The notes under the pieces were generated by a model. The model had not been told where the DNA came from and did no database searches. It saw only the letters and a list, made by a program, of their open reading frames with translations. This document shows, one piece after another, positions 7,153 to 9,564 of a stretch of DNA of 9,564 nucleotides (positions are counted from its first letter, which is position 1; the number at the start of each line of letters is the position of its first letter). Both the position numbers and the translations under genes were made by a program. Origin of the DNA: DAOVQB01 sp023128935 (GTDB taxonomy: Bacteria; Eisenbacteria; RBG-16-71-46; CAIMUX01; WJJG01); the NCBI GenBank assembly GCA_030628905.1, contig DAOVQB010000173.1:1-9564 (forward strand), written 5' to 3'.

Positions 7153-7360
7153 ATCGCTTCCAGTTGGTCGGTTGGCTGGTGTATCGAGTATCCCTCAACA
7201 TGCTTCTATCCGTGCCGACCAAATCGCCGAGCACCTGATTCTCCATTCGCCAGTGGCGTGAGACGAACCGGTTGATGAGAACGCCCAATCTAGGATAACG
7301 GTCCCGTGGATCGTGACCCGCCCTAATCACGGGCGCCCTCACCAACCGGAATCCTGAAGT
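7137..7360 (-). ncRNA. Candidate IS110/IS1111 guide (bridge/seeker) RNA region
   Basis: In IS1111-type elements the RNA that selects donor and target DNA is encoded downstream of the recombinase gene, and this is that position. Read on the minus strand, it has several potential stems: CCCGTG with CACGGG nested around CGTGA/TCACG; TTCTC with GAGAA enclosing the palindrome CGCCA-C-TGGCG (7248-7258); and an 8-bp perfect pair TTGGTCGG/CCGACCAA (7222-7215 with 7171-7164) closing a 43-nt loop of the sort that could hold guide sequences. A 91-codon open frame here (7088-7363) has no recognisable product and is probably spurious. The hairpins are seen; the guide-RNA role is inferred from position and family, and no covariance test was possible. 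Confidence 0.4.
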
Positions 7361-7415
7361 CAACCTTGCCCCTGCGCTTCAGTCGTTCAGTCATACTCCT
7401 CATACTCTACTGAAT

Positions 7416-7889
7416 CTATGCGGTCTTCAGTTGCGCTCCAGCGGGTACCTCTGCGTACTCCACATAGCGCCACAGGGTGATCAGGAGCCAGCGTGCCATG
7501 GCGACGATCCCGATGCGCCGCATCCGCGGACCACCCCCAGCGAACCGCTCCCGGTACCATTGACCGAGCTGACTCTGTTGCTGGTAGCGCCACCATCCCC
7601 AGTCGATCTCCACGATCATCCAGCGCACCAGCCCATTGCCTGCCTTGTCGATCCCCTGCTCCCGGGCGGTGCCCCCACTGTTGTAGGGTGTCGGTGCCAA
7701 ACCGGCCAGCGATGCCACCTCCCGACGGTTGGCGAAATTGCGCCAGCCGAAGAACTCTATCACGAAGACCCACGCACTCTGTAGCCCGATCCCACAGAGC
7801 TGCATCATTGAGAAGATCTTGGCCAACGCTTCCGTGGCTTGTTCCTTGACCATCTTCCGGCGCAACGCCTCCAGCTCCCACACTTTCAT
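7416..7889 (-). pseudogene. IS110-family transposase, C-terminal fragment (Tnp domain only)
   Basis: These 157 codons encode the Transposase_20-type C-terminal domain of the IS110/IS1111 serine-and-DEDD recombinases. Residues 1-25 are the end of the helical linker. MQLCGIG (29-35) is the helix-hairpin-helix-like motif, and FFGWRNFANRREVASLAGLAPTPY (47-69) with Ser71 in NSGG is the strongly conserved block whose serine is the nucleophile in the family. RMRRIGIVAMARWLLITLWRY completes the domain. A full-length protein has roughly 340-400 residues; the N-terminal RuvC-like domain with the DEDD metal ligands is absent, so this copy should be inactive. The frame stays open upstream into the end of the GNAT fragment, and the ATG at 7889 is probably only an internal methionine. 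If translated, the fragment would be an isolated Tnp domain. Confidence 0.9.
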
Positions 7890-7899
7890 TGAGCCCGGT

Positions 7900-8318
7900 T
7901 CAGGCGGGCGGCTGGCGCAGAAGATCGGCGTCGGAGACCCCTGCGAGGAAGGCCAGGGAGCTTGAATCGATGGCCCGCCCGTCTGCTGCCAGGGCCACCA
8001 GATGGGTTTCCTGGGAGCGGACCAGGTAGCCCGCCGACGTCAGGTTCCCGCAGAGTGGATCCCCCACCACCAGAGCGGTCACCTCGGCTGCTGGGCTGGT
8101 CCAGGCCGCGGCGGCCAGCAGCCTGGCGAGGTCGGCGGTAGGTGCAAAGAGGTCTATGATCCGTTCGCATGCCGGCTCGCGTCGGGTGACCAGTACGCCC
8201 GTCGCCGTTTCCTCAGCCGTGATCTCCCAGCAGTCGTAGTCGTGGTATACGGGTCCGGCATATCGCCAGACAAACCGGTCGGCCCAGGCCTTGCCCTGGT
8301 GGGAGTTGCCGGCGAGCG
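7900..8318 (-). pseudogene. GNAT-like acyltransferase, C-terminal fragment
   Basis: A minus-strand frame ends at TGA 7902-7900 and runs up to about 8318; further upstream it reaches a stop at 8334-8332. The product contains WADRFVWRYAGPVYHDY, then GVLVTRREP, RIIDLFAP and LARLLAAAAW, then ALVVGDPLCGNLTSAGYLVR. This series of an arginine-rich pair, beta-strands and helix resembles the C-terminal half of GNAT/FemAB-like proteins common in polysaccharide and lipid-modification loci. The acetyl-CoA-binding part expected at the N-terminus is absent, and no start codon with a ribosome-binding site is visible. The gene is cut where the plus-strand GHL10 reading frame begins. Codon use favours G/C in the third position. 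GNAT membership is moderately sure; the substrate is unknown. Confidence 0.6.
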
Positions 8319-8326
8319 GCGGCGCG
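8305..8326. other. Breakpoint joining two 5'-truncated, oppositely oriented genes
   Basis: To the left the minus strand encodes the GNAT fragment, whose missing N-terminus should lie to the right. To the right the plus strand encodes the GHL10 protein, whose missing N-terminus should lie to the left. Both similarities stop within about 20 bases of each other in a GGC/GCG-rich stretch. No IS end or long repeat lies exactly here. An inversion or deletion, or a chimeric assembly join in low-complexity GC-rich sequence, would give this picture. Confidence 0.7.
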
Positions 8327-9562
8327 GCGGCCTACCCCAGCGACTACCTCCCGCAGATCACCGAGAAGGACCAGTTCGAGCTCTGCATCGAGGCCGCGCA
8401 CAGGCACGGCGTCGAGGTCCACCCCTGGCGCATCAACTGGTACACCTCGCGCGCGCCCGCCGAGCACAATCAGCAGCTCATTGACGACGGCCGCATGATC
8501 CTCAGCGTGGACCAGGCCATGGGCAAGGAGGAGCAGGCCGCGCAATACCGCTGGAGCACCAACTGGCTCGACCCCTCCGACGAGCGCAATCGCGAGCTGG
8601 AGTTCAACGCGATGATCGAGATGGTCGAGAAATACGATGTTGACGGGATTCACTTCGATTATATGCGCTACCCCTCGAAGTACTACTGTTACTGCGACAA
8701 GTGCCGCGCCAGGTTCGAGGAGTGGGTCGGCGCCAAGGTCGAGAAGTGGCCCGAGGACTGCTGGGAGGGCGGCAAGCACCTGGCGGCTTTCCGCGACTGG
8801 CGCAGGCATCTTCAGACCTCGCTGGTCAAGCGCATCGCTGAGCGCGCCCGCGAGCTTGACCCGGACGTGATGATCTCGCTGGCGGCGCGGGCGAGTATGA
8901 CCGGCGCGCCCGAGAACGATGCCCAGGACTGGATGACCTGGGCCCACGAGGGCTACCTGGACATGCTGTGCCCGATGGACTACACGTCGAGCGTGAAGAC
9001 ACTCATCGGCCGTCTCGCGCCGCAGATCGAGGTGATTGACGGCGTCATCCCGGTCTACGCCGGGCTCGGCGTCAGCCCCACGCGCTCCGCGACGGCGGTG
9101 AACCTCTCGCAGCAGATAGCCGCGGCCCGCGAACTTGGGGCGGATGGTTTCCTGATGTTCTCGCTGACCGCTTTCTCGCGCGCGATGCTTCCCGCGCTGA
9201 AGCTCGGCTCGACCTCGATGCGCGTCAGCATCATGCCCCACCACGAGCAGCCGGTTACGGCGACGTTCAGCTACCCCCAGGGCATAGAAGGGGCTCCCGA
9301 GCGTACGTACGCGCCGAACGCGCCGTTAAGCGTGGGCATCCGCCTGGCCGCGGCGAACGCCGCCGCCGTGCAGCTCACGGCGGAAGCGCTGGTGATGCCG
9401 GCGACAGGCGGGGAAGGCGAGGCCGTCGCGGACCGCGTGGGCAGCAAACGGACAACGCAGAGCGCCAGGCTTGAGTTCAAGCCCCAGCCGGGGGTCTACC
9501 AGATCATCCTGCGCGGCGAGGTCGTCTTCAAGGATGGGCACGAGGAGCCCTTCTACCTGCGC
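8312..9562 (+). CDS. GHL10-type glycoside-hydrolase-like protein, truncated at both ends
   Basis: About 416 codons are open to the right edge. Homology starts abruptly at GGAAYPSDYLP, which corresponds to the second strand/helix unit of the TIM barrel of the GHL10 family (COG1649, the FenI/YngK group). EAAHRHGVEVHPWRINWY is the next strand, and the family signature YDVDGIHFDYMRYP follows at about 8635-8672. A cysteine-rich insert (YYCYCDKCRARFEEW), typical of many members, comes next. Later barrel elements include PDVMISLAARA, LDMLCPMDYT, VIPVYAGLGVSP and GADGFLMFSL. From about 9210 a beta-sandwich-like tail begins and continues beyond the window. Such proteins are usually secreted and thought to act on polysaccharides. 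The first barrel strand, signal peptide and start codon are absent, because the frame joins the reversed GNAT gene. Upstream the frame stays open to 8240, but without GHL10 similarity. The gene is markedly GC-rich. Confidence 0.88.
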
Positions 9563-9564
9563 AG

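Larger units (their letters stand above)
7137..7898 (-). mobile_element. Remnant of an IS110-family (IS1111-type) element, 3' part only
   Basis: It contains the C-terminal half of the recombinase (7416-7889) followed, in transcription order, by about 280 bp of non-coding DNA rich in inverted repeats, ending near the GGCCTA/TAGGCC hairpin at 7137-7152. The 5' half, with the RuvC-like DEDD catalytic domain and the left end, is missing and abuts the end of the GNAT fragment. Both boundaries are approximate because IS110 elements usually make no target duplication. The remnant cannot move by its own protein. Confidence 0.7.

Noticed and set aside
7088..7363. 91-codon open frame on the minus strand upstream of the acyltransferase
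   Set aside because: It lies inside the structured non-coding right part of the IS110 remnant, with no domain or hydrophobic pattern. It is better explained as a spurious frame in a guide-RNA region.
8213..9244. 343-codon minus-strand open frame
   Set aside because: It is antisense to the GHL10 gene, whose plus-strand frame has the family signature DGIHFDYMRYP. The minus product is Arg/Ala/Val-rich and typical of a GC-rich shadow.
1..9564. CRISPR array, tRNA or defence-system genes
   Set aside because: No regularly spaced repeats, cloverleaf-like segments or nuclease/helicase/reverse-transcriptase motifs were seen on either strand.

Overview
The window looks like an insertion-sequence-rich accessory region of a GC-rich bacterium. 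It is probably from an uncultured environmental lineage: every gene has only generic bacterial relatives that I recognise, and no rRNA, tRNA or marker gene is present to fix the phylum. Most of the DNA is mobile-element sequence. The cargo between the elements is typical of surface-polysaccharide or exopolysaccharide modification loci, and nearly all of it reads on the minus strand. A different, very GC-rich gene enters at the right end on the plus strand.

Layout. Positions 1-2232 (minus) hold most of a large DDE transposase with two N-terminal helix-turn-helix segments; its C-terminus lies beyond the left edge. Positions 2535-3626 (minus) encode a membrane-anchored SGNH/GDSL-type hydrolase. 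Positions 3627-4069 have no gene I can support. About 4070-6277 is a complete IS1634-family (IS4-superfamily-like) element. Its 656-residue transposase at 4223-6193 (plus) carries an internally duplicated domain and is bracketed by several pairs of repeats. Positions 6455-7066 (minus) encode a serine-acetyltransferase-like left-handed beta-helix acyltransferase. About 7137-7898 (minus) is the 3' remnant of an IS110-family element of the IS1111 type: the recombinase C-terminal domain plus a downstream segment rich in potential hairpins that could be its guide (bridge/seeker) RNA. Positions 7900 to about 8318 (minus) are the C-terminal part of a GNAT-like acyltransferase. From about 8312 to the right edge (plus) lies a GHL10-type glycoside-hydrolase-like protein with its N-terminus missing.

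Read together, the minus-strand genes (GNAT fragment, LbH acyltransferase, SGNH hydrolase) fit a polysaccharide acylation/deacylation locus that has been broken up by three unrelated mobile elements. At about 8310-8325 the GNAT gene and the GHL10 gene meet head-to-head, each without its 5' part. This is a sharp breakpoint, caused either by a real rearrangement or by a chimeric assembly. I see no CRISPR array, tRNA or obvious new defence system. The most unusual points are the breakpoint, the duplicated module in the IS1634 transposase with its layered end repeats, and the orphan IS110 RNA region.
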